A DNA stretch of 64,000 nucleotides from Dichotomocladium elegans. Lineage: Eukaryota > Mucoromycota > Mucoromycetes > Mucorales > Lichtheimiaceae. The stretch spans positions 372,001-436,000 of the forward strand of contig JAIXMN010000004.1 in the NCBI GenBank assembly GCA_025716815.1, written 5' to 3'. Positions 22,812-33,435 of the stretch are shown here, one piece after another. The notes under the pieces were generated by a model. It was not told the origin of the DNA. It saw only the letters and a program-made list of their open reading frames with translations, and did no database searches. The translations under genes and the position numbers were made by a program. The number at the start of each line of letters is the position of its first letter. The first letter of the stretch is position 1.

Positions 22812-24591
22812 GTAACTCAAAGACAAAAGAAGGCGAGGATGACACACGAATTTCTTTCTCGAGGGGGGGAGGGAGGTGATGAACTGTTTTTGGGGAGACA
22901 GGAGAAAGAGAGAAAAAGGATGCGTGTGTACGCCTGTGCTTCGAGGATAAAAGATCTTAAGCGTACCGTTGGATATGAAGAGAACGCTCAAGCGGCATTT
23001 CTTTTCTGGGGGACGATGAATGTAACTTTGCATTAGACGCAACGGAGATTCGTTGCAAGAGAAGAAGGTTTTCTGGGTCCATCAATAAATTTTTCTTGTG
23101 GGAGAGTATATAAAAAAAAAAAAAGGAGAAAGAGAGGGAGCGGAAAAGAAAATAGGGCGGACGTGTGCTGATAATTGCTTTTTTTTTATATAGTAGCGGC
23201 GGGGAGCTAAAACAAGTGACCAATCACGTCGCGTTAAAGTAATCCGGTGGCACCCTCTGTGCGACAGTTGATAGGGAATGGAACAAATGTGCATCACACT
23301 GCTGAGATCCATAATTTTTCTTTTACGTTTTTGACAGCCATCGGTCCACACACACACCATCTGCATTTCGTCCCGAAAACGCACGGACCAACGCAAGGCA
23401 TTGCTCGGAAAAGATACCATGCTCCTTTCGCATCGTCTACAACGCACTCTCACCCCCAGCCACCTTGTTGGGTCCGACCCAATACCCAAAGTCGGCTCCT
23501 TTGTCTAGACCGTCCGAGCCCTCACGCTCCCCAAAACGCAACAAGAAAGAGACCATGAGCAGTTCAATGTCTCGCTCGATATATCAACAAAAGGGCATAA
23601 ACCCCACAATCGTATATCTACTTTCCTTTGTTGGGAAGGGCGAGGGATCTACGGGCGTACACACATGAACATACATAAATCGTACGCCGAGCGCTGCCAA
23701 GGCGAGTCAAGTCTGGGATGATCGTGACACTGTGGCGCACTGTACTACAACCACACCCCCACAGCCTAATTTTTTTCCCCCAAAGTTATCAGTCGTCCCT
23801 GCAGCTGATTAATCGGAATTATTATAAAAGCATCCGCTACTATAAACATGAGTCCCATAAGCAGCGACGGCGCCAATGCGAGAATATCAGGCCAACGTCT
23901 TTGGATTGTTACTCTGATTCATTAAGGCCGTGCGGGAGGTGAGCTTGTTTTGCGTTCAGGGACGAGTGATTACGTTCTGTTTCACCAGTTTTTGATTGCT
24001 CAGATTTCAACAGCCACAAACCGAGACCCAGGGACTTAGGGGGGGGAATCGCCCGTCACAGTTACTCGTACGCCCATTTCCATGCACAACACACTGAGCA
24101 AATGACTTTTGTTGAAGCGTATGGGGCCATTTGCCTTATATAGTATGGGAATGGGATCTTTAGCCCCACCGCATCCGCAGCTCAAACTGATGTTTATTCA
24201 AGCAGGGATTGTACCGATAATCCGGCAATGTCAGAGATCGGTATCAGCTGTACGCTATGGGGCTTACGATCCATGGAAAGCAATGTTTTGGTGCTTATGA
24301 TTCTGTGCGACCCACTCACAGACGCGTGCTGACCAAGTTAAAAAAAATTGGTGTTTGTTTTTGGCAACCGTCCCCCCCCCACCATTCACTTTGCAGCGCG
24401 CTAAAGTGAAACCAAAAGATCATCGTAGTATACAAATAGAGTGTGCGGGAAATCAAATTCCAAGGCGCTGGGTGTTTGCATCGCGTAGCGGCGATAGCCA
24501 ATCATGTTAGACTTTCTAAAGTACGATAGCTGTACACACACTATGCGAACGGGATCGAAAAAGGTGGTGTGATTGAAGTACAAAAGGGCTT
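22812..24591. other. Intergenic, no gene recognised
   Basis: Upstream of the acidic-protein gene and downstream of the first aspartic protease. Poly-A/poly-T runs (23112-23124, 23178-23189) and short accidental frames only. Confidence 0.5.
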
Positions 24592-26256
24592 CTAGCCTAA
24601 AAGAGAATATTTTTTAGGAAAGCTACGCTGCCAATCTGTATATCCGAGCAGCACCGTAAAAGAAACGATGAAGGTCGTCCAGCCCGTGGAAGTTATTAAT
24701 ATTGCTGCCGCTGCCGCCGACACATCTTTGTCTGAGGCAGTTTTGCCTTGAGATATTATAGATGCATTTATGCCGTTCACGCTACCCGGTACACCATTGG
24801 CAGCTGCGATGCCGACCCGATTTTGGCCAATGTCGAACACCAGATACGCGCTCCTGAGGACCGAGTCTCCAATAAGGAGCATATTGGATCCGACCTTGGC
24901 GTCTGCGTCGCTGTCACCAAGGGGTGCTATACCGAGCATGCAGGCCGTGGCAGAATCGGTCGAGTTGGCATCGACAGGAAGAACGAGCTCCGAGGCAGGG
25001 ACGCTGAGTACAACCGGTGACCGGGAAGGAGAGGCGCTTTGGGACATCTGTAGTTGCACCATCACAGGCGACTTTTTGGCAGTCATGCAGTCAACTAGGA
25101 ACACGCCCGTGCGCCGATCAAGCCGGTAGCCATTAGCTCCTGCGATGCTGCTGGCAATCTCGCTGGCTATCTGGGTGGGCAGATAAGTGAGCGTGGTTCC
25201 TGTGTCGAGGATAAAAGTCGTTGCTTGTTTGGGCGTACTGAGCGCATAAATCTTGTCTTCGTCGCCTCCCCGCGCAGTGGGATTCGTGATCGCTATCGCC
25301 TGGCCATACACCATCCAATAGTAGTAGCCACTAATCGACGGCGACACCGTCGACGTCAACTGGGCTACTGGCAGGTAGTGCAGATCACCCGAGTACTTTG
25401 TCTTGTCCGCACCGCCAAAAATGATCTCGCCTGCCCATCCTTCCCGACTGGCGCGGTTCATATACACAGAGAAGACAGGGTTCTTGATAATCTTGTTGGC
25501 AACGAGGTTAAACACGAATGGATTGTATAACTTATCGTCCTGATTTTGCGCTGCAGTCAACCGGGGATAGCCTAGGCCAAGGATGCCATTAGCAGCGATA
25601 TTACCACCGCTATTGCGACCAGCATCGGTGCTTTGCTTGTTGCTCGTCGGAAACAGTATGCTCTTGGTAGTAATCGCGAGGCCGAACTGTTGATTTGGAA
25701 CGCTGGCTCCTGCTATGGTGACCGTATCATAGACATAGGTGCCATTCACGCTGCCGATGCCGTACTGAATACTGAAGTCGTTTTTATGGGTATCGAATGT
25801 GGATGACTTGGACTCTTCAAAACCACCGAGCGGACACTCGGAGCGCGGGCAGAGACTTGAGGGCACCCACAGATCAGCACTATCGCAACCGAATTAGATA
25901 TTGCTGCTTCGTTCAAGCGGAGAGCGCACGCGGCCGCGTGCGGGAAGTGATAATAATAGTAATGCAGATAAAGAGTAGATGGGTTACCTGCCCGTGTCGA
26001 GCGTCACAGTGAAATTCTGAGGGGGTGTGCCGATGCCTACTTCAATAAGGTATTGCGATCCTTGGTCATTATAAAGCTTTGACTCGAATGATTCGCGTTT
26101 GCTGAACTCGTGCTGTGCCGAATGTTTATGTGACCTAATTAATGGGACACGCAGGATCTGCGGTGGTGAAGAGATCGACGATGGTGCTAGCCCCTCGGGC
26201 GAAGAACCGTTAACAGTGATGATTGCAAACAAATAGATCGCAGAATGGATCAGCAT
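24592..26256 (-). CDS. Aspartic protease (pepsin/yapsin family A1), copy 1
   Basis: Exons 25988-26256 and 24592-25879 give 518 aa with a hydrophobic N-terminal signal sequence (MLIHSAIYLFAIITVNG). The bilobal A1 fold shows YLIEVGIGTPPQNFTVTLDTGS (first catalytic Asp, about residue 87), followed by ADLWVPS with a CPRSEC disulphide pair, the flap region YGIGSVNGTYVYDTVTI, and the second catalytic motif FILDTGTTLTYLP. The single intron splits the Ser codon of DTGS, exactly as in the neighbouring paralogue. The tail has a Ser/Ala stretch and a hydrophobic segment (TGWTTFIVSFTVLLGY) followed by a short basic end, so it may be a transmembrane or surface-anchored protease rather than a freely secreted one. 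Likely substrates and localisation (cell wall or vacuole) are unknown. Confidence 0.92.
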
Positions 26257-26464
26257 AGGAAGTGAGGAGAAGAAGAAACAAGCAAAAAATTATTTGTTAA
26301 GGACCCGAAGGATGGACCAAAATGTTTGCTTGTGCCAGATCCAAAATGCTGGCATTTTGTTAAAATAAGCCGAGACAAACATGTTTGTGACCGTCGCGCA
26401 TTTGTTTCTGCCTTGAATGCACAGACGTCCATGAAGATTTATTTGTAGATAGACGCATGTGCTA

Positions 26465-28322
26465 TTAAAGAAGAATGTACGCAGCGAGGGCAGTCGTACC
26501 TAAGAGCATCTGTGTAACGAATGTGTGGGATGCGCCCGAGCCTTGGTCATTCATGGCTTTCATTTTGGCGTCAACTTGGTCAGTTGGTAAAGGGCTGTTG
26601 ATACTCGACGACGCAACAGAGGAGGCAGCAGCAGCAGCAGCAGCGGCGGCGGCGTCGGCGTCGGCGTCGGGAGAGGGCTGCGTGGTGTCTGAAGAAACAG
26701 CTGGGTCGGTATTGACATTACCGTTGGCTTGGTCTACAGGAGGCGGAGGTGAGCCAGAAGAACCGTCAGCGGCATGATGGGGAGTGACTGTGGCACTGGT
26801 AGTGGCAGCTGCGGCGGCAGGAAGAGAGACGGTGGTAGTAGGAACATGTCCACTCAGACCGCTGGTTGTCGAGTGGGAAGGAACGGTGGTAGTAGTAGTA
26901 GTAGCAGGAGGAGCAGGCGCAGGCGCAGGCGCATGGGCGCCTGCATATTTTGCGGGCGCCAAGCCGACCGTGTTCTTCTCGACATTGTAGGCCGTGTACA
27001 TGGAGCGCAAGGATGCCTCGCCAATGATCCAAGTCTCTCCGTCTGTAAGACCGTCGCCCGAGACACTGATGCCAAACATGCAGGTTGTAGCCGATTCAAG
27101 GTAGTCGGTATCAAGTGGAATCACAAGCTGGGACAGTGGCGTACTGATGACTACGGGTTCGCTCGACTTTGATGTCGTGGATGTGCTAATCTCAAAGTCT
27201 ACAGACTTGGGATCCTTTGCGATGCTGCAATCAACACGGTAGACGCCGTTTGACTCGTCCCACGCATATTTGCCCGGACCAGCTACTGCTGAAATGATGC
27301 CGTCTGCGTAGCGACGAGGGATCATGGTGAGCGTGGTGCCGGTGTCAAGGATGAAGCCCTCGAGCCTGGGAAGCGAGGCAGAGTATCCGGTAGCCTTGAC
27401 TCCCTGACCCGCAACGGTCCAATAAAGATACATGCTGTCGCTCGACTTCTTCTTGTTGAGCACCGGCGAGACAAGGTAGGACGAGGTATCGTACTTTGCA
27501 ACAGGCACATACTTCAGCGATCCCGAAAACTTGCTTGGATCTATACCACCGAACATGATTTCGCCGGACGTGCCGTACGCGAACATACTGTTTAGGAAGA
27601 TCGAGAAGACGGGCTGCTTGAGAGACTTTGCAAGATTGAAGACAAAGGGGATATCATTGCTCACACCGCGGACAGTGTTAAGGCCCGGGTAACCAAGACC
27701 CATGATGCCGTTCGCTTGCTCGCCGCTGTCAACAACGCCAAGGATTTCCTGAGTTGAGGATACGAGAGCAACCTTCTGAGACGTGACCTTGGATGAGCCC
27801 ACAGTGACAGTTTCATGGACATAAACACCGCTGGCCTTGCCAATTCCGTATTCAACCGAAAACTTCTCTGCTGATGACTTGTACGTCGATGACTTGGACG
27901 TGTCAAAGCGTTCGTACGGGCATTCGGTAGCCGAGCAGGTGGTTGAAGGTACCCAAAGCTCGGCGCTTTAAAATCGTCCATCAATTCTTTTTAATTTTTT
28001 CTTGTGTTCAAAAAAATAAATAAATAAAACATTTGCTTTTTTACCTGCCCGTATCGAGAGTCAGGTTGAACCGCTGAGCGGGGGTGCCGATACCCACTTC
28101 GAGCATGTATTCACGGCCAAAGGCATTGTAAAGGGATGCCTTCTCAGCGCGTTTGGAAAGTCCGCCGCGTTTCAGACTGGCCCATTGTCCGTTTTCGTTT
28201 CGAATCAGCGGAAGTCGGATGATGCCCTCCTGGGAGGAGGAAGGGGAAGGAGGGACAGCAGCGGCATCAGCTGCTGCAAAGAGGGCAATGAGTGCCGCCG
28301 AAGCCACGGTAACCAGATGCAT
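26465..28322 (-). CDS. Aspartic protease (A1), copy 2, GPI-type C-terminus
   Basis: Exons 28045-28322 and 26465-27965 give 592 aa. A signal peptide (MHLVTVASAALIALFAAADA) is followed by a short propeptide with KR sites, then YMLEVGIGTPAQRFNLTLDTGS (catalytic Asp about 90), AELWVPS with a CSATEC pair, GIGKASGVYVHETVTVGS, and the second active site FILDTGTTLTMIP. After the catalytic domain comes a Pro/Ala/Thr/Ser-rich linker of about 150 residues with polyThr and polyAla runs, then a terminal hydrophobic stretch (MLLGTTALAAYILL), the pattern of a GPI-anchored yapsin-like surface protease. It is 208 bp from copy 1, in the same orientation and with the same intron position, so the two arose by tandem duplication. 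Confidence 0.93.
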
Positions 28323-28833
28323 GGTGATTTAGGCAAAAGAAGGATTGGAAGGGGGTGGAGATTGATGTGGGGTAAAGATTATAGAAGAAAAAAAGAGAGA
28401 GAGAGGTTGGGATGATACATGGATCTTCCTCTGAAGCGTTCATATATATATATCGTTTACAGGCCTTTCAAGCGGAGGATAAGTCACCACAAAGCACGCT
28501 ACCAAATGTAGTGCATTTGTGGATGGTGCAACGGACCTGTGACACAAAGGGGCGCCACGAAAGGTGTCGAAATGCAGATTCCGAAAGTCGAGAAATTTAG
28601 TTGTCATGTATTACCAGGGTATCACCAGGTATTTGCTTTGAAATGCACAATATGATAGAACAAAGCACTGCGTCGACTTTTTATTATTTTCGCTATTAAT
28701 CATATCGCACCTTCAAATCAGACAGATCGGCTTGAGCTCCAGTAACCAATCCGCGAGGGCTGGCACGCTCAAACGATCTATGCGTATCACTCATTAACGC
28801 GGACTTCCTTTATGTACTCGGTCCCTTCTCCAC
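28323..28833. other. Intergenic, no gene recognised
   Basis: Promoter region of protease copy 2 and 3' flank of the small mitochondrial-protein gene. A short TA run lies at about 28442-28452; nothing else. Confidence 0.5.
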
Positions 28834-29456
28834 TTACTCTGGGTATCTCATACGATAGATAGGAGCCCGTTGAGCGTCCTGGGCGATCAGCCTGGTAAGA
28901 GGATAATACGGAAGAGAATCGCATCAGAATATCCGCATCCTGCATTAAATATTCTCTCTTTTCCATTTTTACCGATATTCAGCAAGTTTGGATGCCTCAT
29001 CGAGCTTTGCATTATTGAACTTATCCATTTCGCTGGAAGAAGTCATCACACTTTCAATATACTTGGTAATGGGATGTTTTCCCTACAACCATTGGAAATA
29101 GACTTGTAAGCCAAAAACCGCCCCTTCTTGGTTCCTCATTCTCGAATCCTTCCAAAGGCAGGACTGTACCTCCTCACCGGTCATGCTCTGGTCTAATTTG
29201 AACCAAGCAGCGCCGGCAGCAATGGCGATAACGGTGTTTCTCCAAATGCTAGCATTGAAGGCTTTGATTGTTTTTGTTTTTTTATATATAATTGACACAT
29301 GAGTTCCTCGATGTGATTCAAGAGCGCGTAAAATAACAAGGCATAGAGGATCACAAACTCACTTTCTTCGGGGAAAGTCTCGGCCGTATGTTTAGTGGCG
29401 TAGGTGCGGCGGGCAAGCGAGCGAGTCGCAAGGCGGGAGGAGGTGTTGAAGAACAT
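28834..29456 (-). CDS. Small mitochondrial membrane protein, probable complex I accessory subunit (17.8-kDa-like)
   Basis: Four exons (29363-29456, 29170-29261, 28973-29082, 28834-28891), all phase-consistent, give 117 aa. The N-terminus is rich in Arg/Ser/Thr (MFFNTSSRLATRSLARRTYA), a classic mitochondrial presequence. A single hydrophobic helix (WRNTVIAIAAGAAWFKL) and a soluble tail rich in Ala/Lys follow, ending in APIYRMRYPE. One predicted TM helix with a terminal 'LRYPE'-like motif recalls fungal NADH:ubiquinone oxidoreductase 17.8-kDa-type subunits. That assignment is from memory and moderately uncertain; another single-span respiratory-chain subunit is possible. The 657-bp interval to NF-YB is a shared divergent promoter region. 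Confidence 0.6.
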
Positions 29457-30114
29457 TACGGAGGACTTCAGTCTTGTTGAAAAATTCCACCCAAACTTGT
29501 ATATTTTTTTTTTTTTTGGCCCGACTGCACTCACTTCCAAGCAGCTCACACAACAGCGCAAACACCCCCCGCCGCCCAGCTAGAATTTGTGATGACGTCG
29601 TACCACACTAATACTTAAAATTCCCAAGCAAGCAACCCTGATGAACATTTGGTGTCATAAATAGGCACTTTACGTAAGATGGCATGCTGTTACCCATGGG
29701 CGTCTCTCCTTCAGCAATTGGTAGCAATCCAAGTAGTACCAAGGATCCACTTCTGCAAAGACTGCCTATGCTTCCGGAAAGGCGGCCACCAGGCCAGCGA
29801 ATGGCATGGTCTCCGCCAAATGTAGAAATAAGAAAACACATTCGGGCTAGGAGATGTGAAAGACAGCCTGTTGCGCCTCTAGCACCATCTTGCTTGATTT
29901 ATTCGGGAGGATACATTGCGGGCATGCGATAACTCAGAGGAACTATCGACATTACCAATGCTTTAAGGATGGTTGCGGTCTCTGTGTGACGTGCAGAAGG
30001 GGGGCACCTACGCGCCCTACGCGGGGTTGTAATGCAGGTAATTCCAGAGCTGGCACGCAATCCTTTTCCCATACGCACGCACACACGGCACACCCAATCC
30101 TCTAATCTACTACC
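29457..30114. other. Divergent promoter region between the small mitochondrial gene and NF-YB
   Basis: Holds both 5' flanks. A run of 13 T at about 29505-29517 lies 50 bp upstream of the minus-strand start codon. Open frames at 29684-29932 (+) and 29608-29841 (-) are not recognisable as proteins. Confidence 0.5.
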
Positions 30115-30725
30115 ATGTCCAACCACTCGGGTGATGAAGGCGATCTCGATCTCAAAGAGCAAGATCGTTATCTTCCTATTGCAAAGTAATGTCATCTTTT
30201 TGACGTTTGCGGTCGAGGTTTTTTTTCCAACCTGATGTTTCTAGTGTGGCGCGTATTATGAAAAAGTCATTGCCCGAAAATGCAAAGATCGCAAAGGAAG
30301 CCAAAGAATGCGTCCAAGAGTGTGTTTCCGAATTTATCTCATTCATTACTAGCGAATATCCTTTTGGTCCATGCAAGGACTGATCTTGATGCCGTGCGAT
30401 AATGCATTCTCACTAGATTCAGCTTCAATCCTTAACCTTTTTTTTCTGCTTTTTCTCACAGCGAGCGATAGATGTCTCCAAGAAAAGCGCAAAACCATTA
30501 ATGGCGAAGATATACTCTGGGCTATGCAGTCGTTAGGCTTTGAGAATTATGCGGAGGCGCTCAAGATATATCTTCAAAAGTATCGCGACGTGCGTAATGA
30601 TGTGTTTCCTTTTGAGACAAGTGAAGAAACAAATGATTTACCAGATTTGTGTTTTCCAGACAACGAAACTGGAACGGGCCACTTCATCCATCAAGGAAAA
30701 GGACGAGGGCGAATCAAGCGAGCAG

Positions 30726-30765
<40 letters not shown>

Positions 30766-30839
30766 CACAACAGCTATACATGCAACAGCAAGCTCCACCT
30801 GCTACAATGGGAGGAGGCCAGTTTTATAATGCGAGCTAG
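30115..30839 (+). CDS. HAP3: NF-YB/HAP3 subunit of the CCAAT-binding complex
   Basis: Exons 30115-30185, 30245-30355, 30460-30589 and 30660-30839 give 163 aa. The histone-fold core is complete: [68 protein letters not shown] and [14 protein letters not shown], matching the NF-YB/Hap3 consensus almost residue for residue. It heterodimerises with NF-YC/Hap5 and binds CCAAT boxes with NF-YA/Hap2. A Gln-rich tail follows. The intron between SFITSE and ASDRC has ATATCCTTT at its 5' end and AC at its 3' end, with TCCTTAAC 24 nt before the acceptor. These are the signals of a minor-spliceosome U12 intron; no GT-AG solution restores the invariant SEASD motif. The last intron (GTGCGT donor) is less certain. 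Confidence 0.93.
30356..30459 (+). other. U12-type AT-AC intron in NF-YB
   Basis: 104-nt intron, phase 2. The 5' splice site ATATCCTTT (30356-30364) equals the U12 AT-AC consensus. TCCTTAAC at 30429-30436 matches the U12 branch-site consensus in 7-8 positions. The intron ends TTCTCAC. Exon junction ga|a restores Glu and continues GCGAGCGATAGATGT (ASDRC). Confidence 0.88.
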
Positions 30840-31209
30840 ATCCCCTTTTGTCTGTCCCCTCCCTTTGTTTGTAAATGTTTTCTGTCTTTTATCTCTGCTA
30901 CTGTATTTCTCATCCTTCAACCTTTTCTTTTAAAAAAATCGTCTGCGAATAACATTATGGGAGCAGGTTTCGGTTAGCCTGCATATTTTGTGCGTAATGA
31001 TACTGTGTATCTGTCCTTTACAAACCATCGGTTTTTATTGGGCAGCTTGCACAGATGCACTTGCCGTTTTTTATTCGGGCACCAAAAATAGTTGACAGGC
31101 GCAGAGGACTTAGTGACTGGTGATTGGTGAAAGAGCGACACAGCAGTAGGTGAGTAAAATCGTGTGCTGGAAACGCGTGCGCTTTTGAACCCTTATATAC
31201 TTGATCAAG
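30840..31209. other. Intergenic between NF-YB and CCT8
   Basis: 3' flank of NF-YB and CCT8 promoter. A pyrimidine-rich stretch (30840-30930) and a TATA-like TTATATA at 31192-31198, which lies too close to the ATG to be an ordinary TATA box. Confidence 0.4.
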
Positions 31210-33286
31210 ATGGCGCTTCGCATACCCAAGAGCACTCTTCCCCAGCTTTTCAAGGAAGGATACAAGGTAATCCTCGCATCTTGATGGTCCCTTGGGTCAA
31301 TCTCGGGGTAATCGATGGATGGTTTGATCCCTGAATTTCTGTCTCTTTTTTCTTTTTTCTTTTTGACAGTTCCAGCAAGGTGTCGATGAAGCAGTGTTGC
31401 GTAACATCGAAGCCACTGGTGAGCTTGCCGAGACTGTTCGCACCTCGATGGGCCCCAACGGTAAGTCAGGAAATGACTAGCTATGGGTACACTCTATAAC
31501 TCGCTTGACAGGTCGCAACAAGATGATCATCAACCATCTCGAGAAGCTTTTCGTTACCAACGATGCTGCTACCATCATCCGCGAGCTTGATGTTGTCCAT
31601 CCTGCTGCCAAGTTGCTTGTGATGGCATCTCAGCAGCAGGAGGCTGAAATTGGTGACAACACAAACTTGGTCATTGTCCTTGCGGGTGAATTGCTCAAAA
31701 AGGCGGAGCATTTGCTTCGTCTGGGTCTTCACCCCTCTGAGGTTATTCAGGGCTACGAATTGGCTAGAGACCGGGCGCTTGAAATCCTGCAAGGTACATA
31801 CACAAACGAAACCAAAGAGGCCTGGAGATGCGTGGACACAAAGGAATAAAGCTCTAATGATGCCATGTGTACGTGTGTACTAGACCTTACGGTATCGAAG
31901 GTGGAGGACCTAACATCGGCGAAGGAGGTACGAAAGATTGTCAAGGCTGCCATTGGATCCAAGCAATTCGGTCATGAGGATCTGTTGACGGATTTGGTGG
32001 TGGAAGCCGCGTTGAATGTCATGCCAAAGAATCCCCGCGATTTCAATGTGGACAACATCCGTGTCGTGAAGGTGATGGGCTCAAGCGTGTATGATTCCAA
32101 AGTGGTGCGAGGCATGGTCTTTGGCCGTGAGCCCGAAGGTAAATAAAAAGTGCCTACAGCCGAAGTGGCTATGGTTGCTGATATTGTTCCTAGGTCCTGT
32201 GCAGCATGCCACCAAGGCTAAGGTTGCTGTTTTCACCTGCCCCTTGGATATCGCTCAGACCGAGACAAAGGGCACAGTCTTGATCCACAACGCCCAGGAG
32301 ATGCTCAACTTCAGCAAGGATGAAGAAAAGCATATGGAAAAGATCTTCCAGGAAATAGCGGACGCGGGTGTCAAGGTTGTCGTCACCGGTGCTGGTATTG
32401 GTGAGCTTGCGCAGCACTATCTCAACCGCTTCGGCATCCTTTCCGTCAAGGTCCTCTCCAAATTTGATATCCGCCGTCTTTGCCGTGTTGTGGGCGCCAC
32501 CGCCCTTGCTCGCCTGGGTGCCCCCATGGCCGAAGAGATGGGCTACTGTGACGTTGTTGAGACTGTTGAGATTGGTAGCGACCGTGTCACGGTCTTCCGC
32601 CAGGAGGAGAATGCCAAATCGCGCACTACCACCATTGTTATCCGTGGCGCCACCCAGAATCATATGGACGATATCGAGCGTGCCATTGATGATGGTGTAA
32701 ATGTCATCAAGGCTGCCACAAGGGATAATCGCCTGCTTGCCGGTGCTGGAGCTACTGAAATGGAACTCAATAAGCGTCTTCAGGCTGTAGCCAGCAAGAC
32801 CCCTGGCCTCAACCAACACTCGATCAAGAAATTTGCCGAAGCACTCGAGGTCGTGCCGCGCACACTCTTTGAGAACGCTGGCATGGATGCCACTGCCAAT
32901 CTATCACGTCTTTATGCTGCCCACTACAAAGAAGGCAACTCGGGCCTTGCTGTGGGCGTTGATGTTGAGGTGAGTTACGCGGTTGATACAGACTGCATCT
33001 GAAGGCAATTACTCAAGAAATTACTTTAACAGGAGAATAACGATGGCACGCTCGATGCTACCAAGGCTGGCATATATGACTCATTCCCTGCAAAATATAA
33101 TGCCATTAAGCTGGCTGCTGATACCGCTATCACCGTTTTGCGAGTAGACCAGGTAAGTTGCTGACGATATGCATTTGTTGCAGGTACGATAAAGATTTAC
33201 TCACCACTGGCCTATAGATCATCATGTCCAAGCCTGCTGGTGGTCCCAAACCGCCCAAGCAGCAGGGCCATTGGGATGATGACTAA
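31210..33286 (+). CDS. CCT8: T-complex protein 1 subunit theta (CCT8)
   Basis: Seven exons (31210-31266, 31370-31460, 31512-31793, 31884-32138, 32194-32969, 33033-33152, 33218-33286) sum to 549 aa, the usual CCT theta length. It is one of eight subunits of the cytosolic TRiC/CCT chaperonin that folds actin and tubulin. The equatorial P-loop reads TSMGPNGRNKM; the ATPase Asp motif reads GDNTN where most chaperonins have GDGTT/N. The apical domain contains TGAGIGELAQHYLNRF and KFDIRRLCRVVGATALARLG. The C-terminal equatorial part contains LAGAGATEMELNKRL and DNNDGTLDATK-like text, and the tail ends WDDD. The start follows a mid-size leader and encodes MALRIPKSTLPQLFKEG, typical of fungal CCT8. 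Only 149 bp separate it from the thioredoxin reductase gene. Confidence 0.97.
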
Positions 33287-33351
33287 GCAAAAAGACACTG
33301 CTTCTAAACCCGTACACATAATTCCCTCTTTATTCTTGTTTGTTTGACTAA

Positions 33352-33357
33352 AATAAA
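33352..33357 (+). terminator. Likely poly(A) signal of CCT8
   Basis: AATAAA 66 bp after the CCT8 stop codon and 79 bp before the next ATG. Confidence 0.4.
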
Positions 33358-33435
33358 AAAGATTTCCGCTGACTGAAATTTAATGGGAAAATAGCTTAGA
33401 AGGCAGCCAATTTGACATTTTTTCCAAGCGAGAAC

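Noticed and set aside
22812..23042. N-terminal extension of the acidic protein to an upstream Met
   Set aside because: Composition there is UTR-like with homopolymer-derived Phe/Lys and CT-rich leader sequence; the Met at 22811 is more natural.
29684..29932. 82-codon plus-strand frame in the divergent promoter before NF-YB
   Set aside because: No known domain, and an opposite frame (29608-29841) is equally open; treated as promoter sequence.
32190..32819. 209-codon minus-strand frame inside CCT8
   Set aside because: Antisense shadow of a conserved CCT8 exon.
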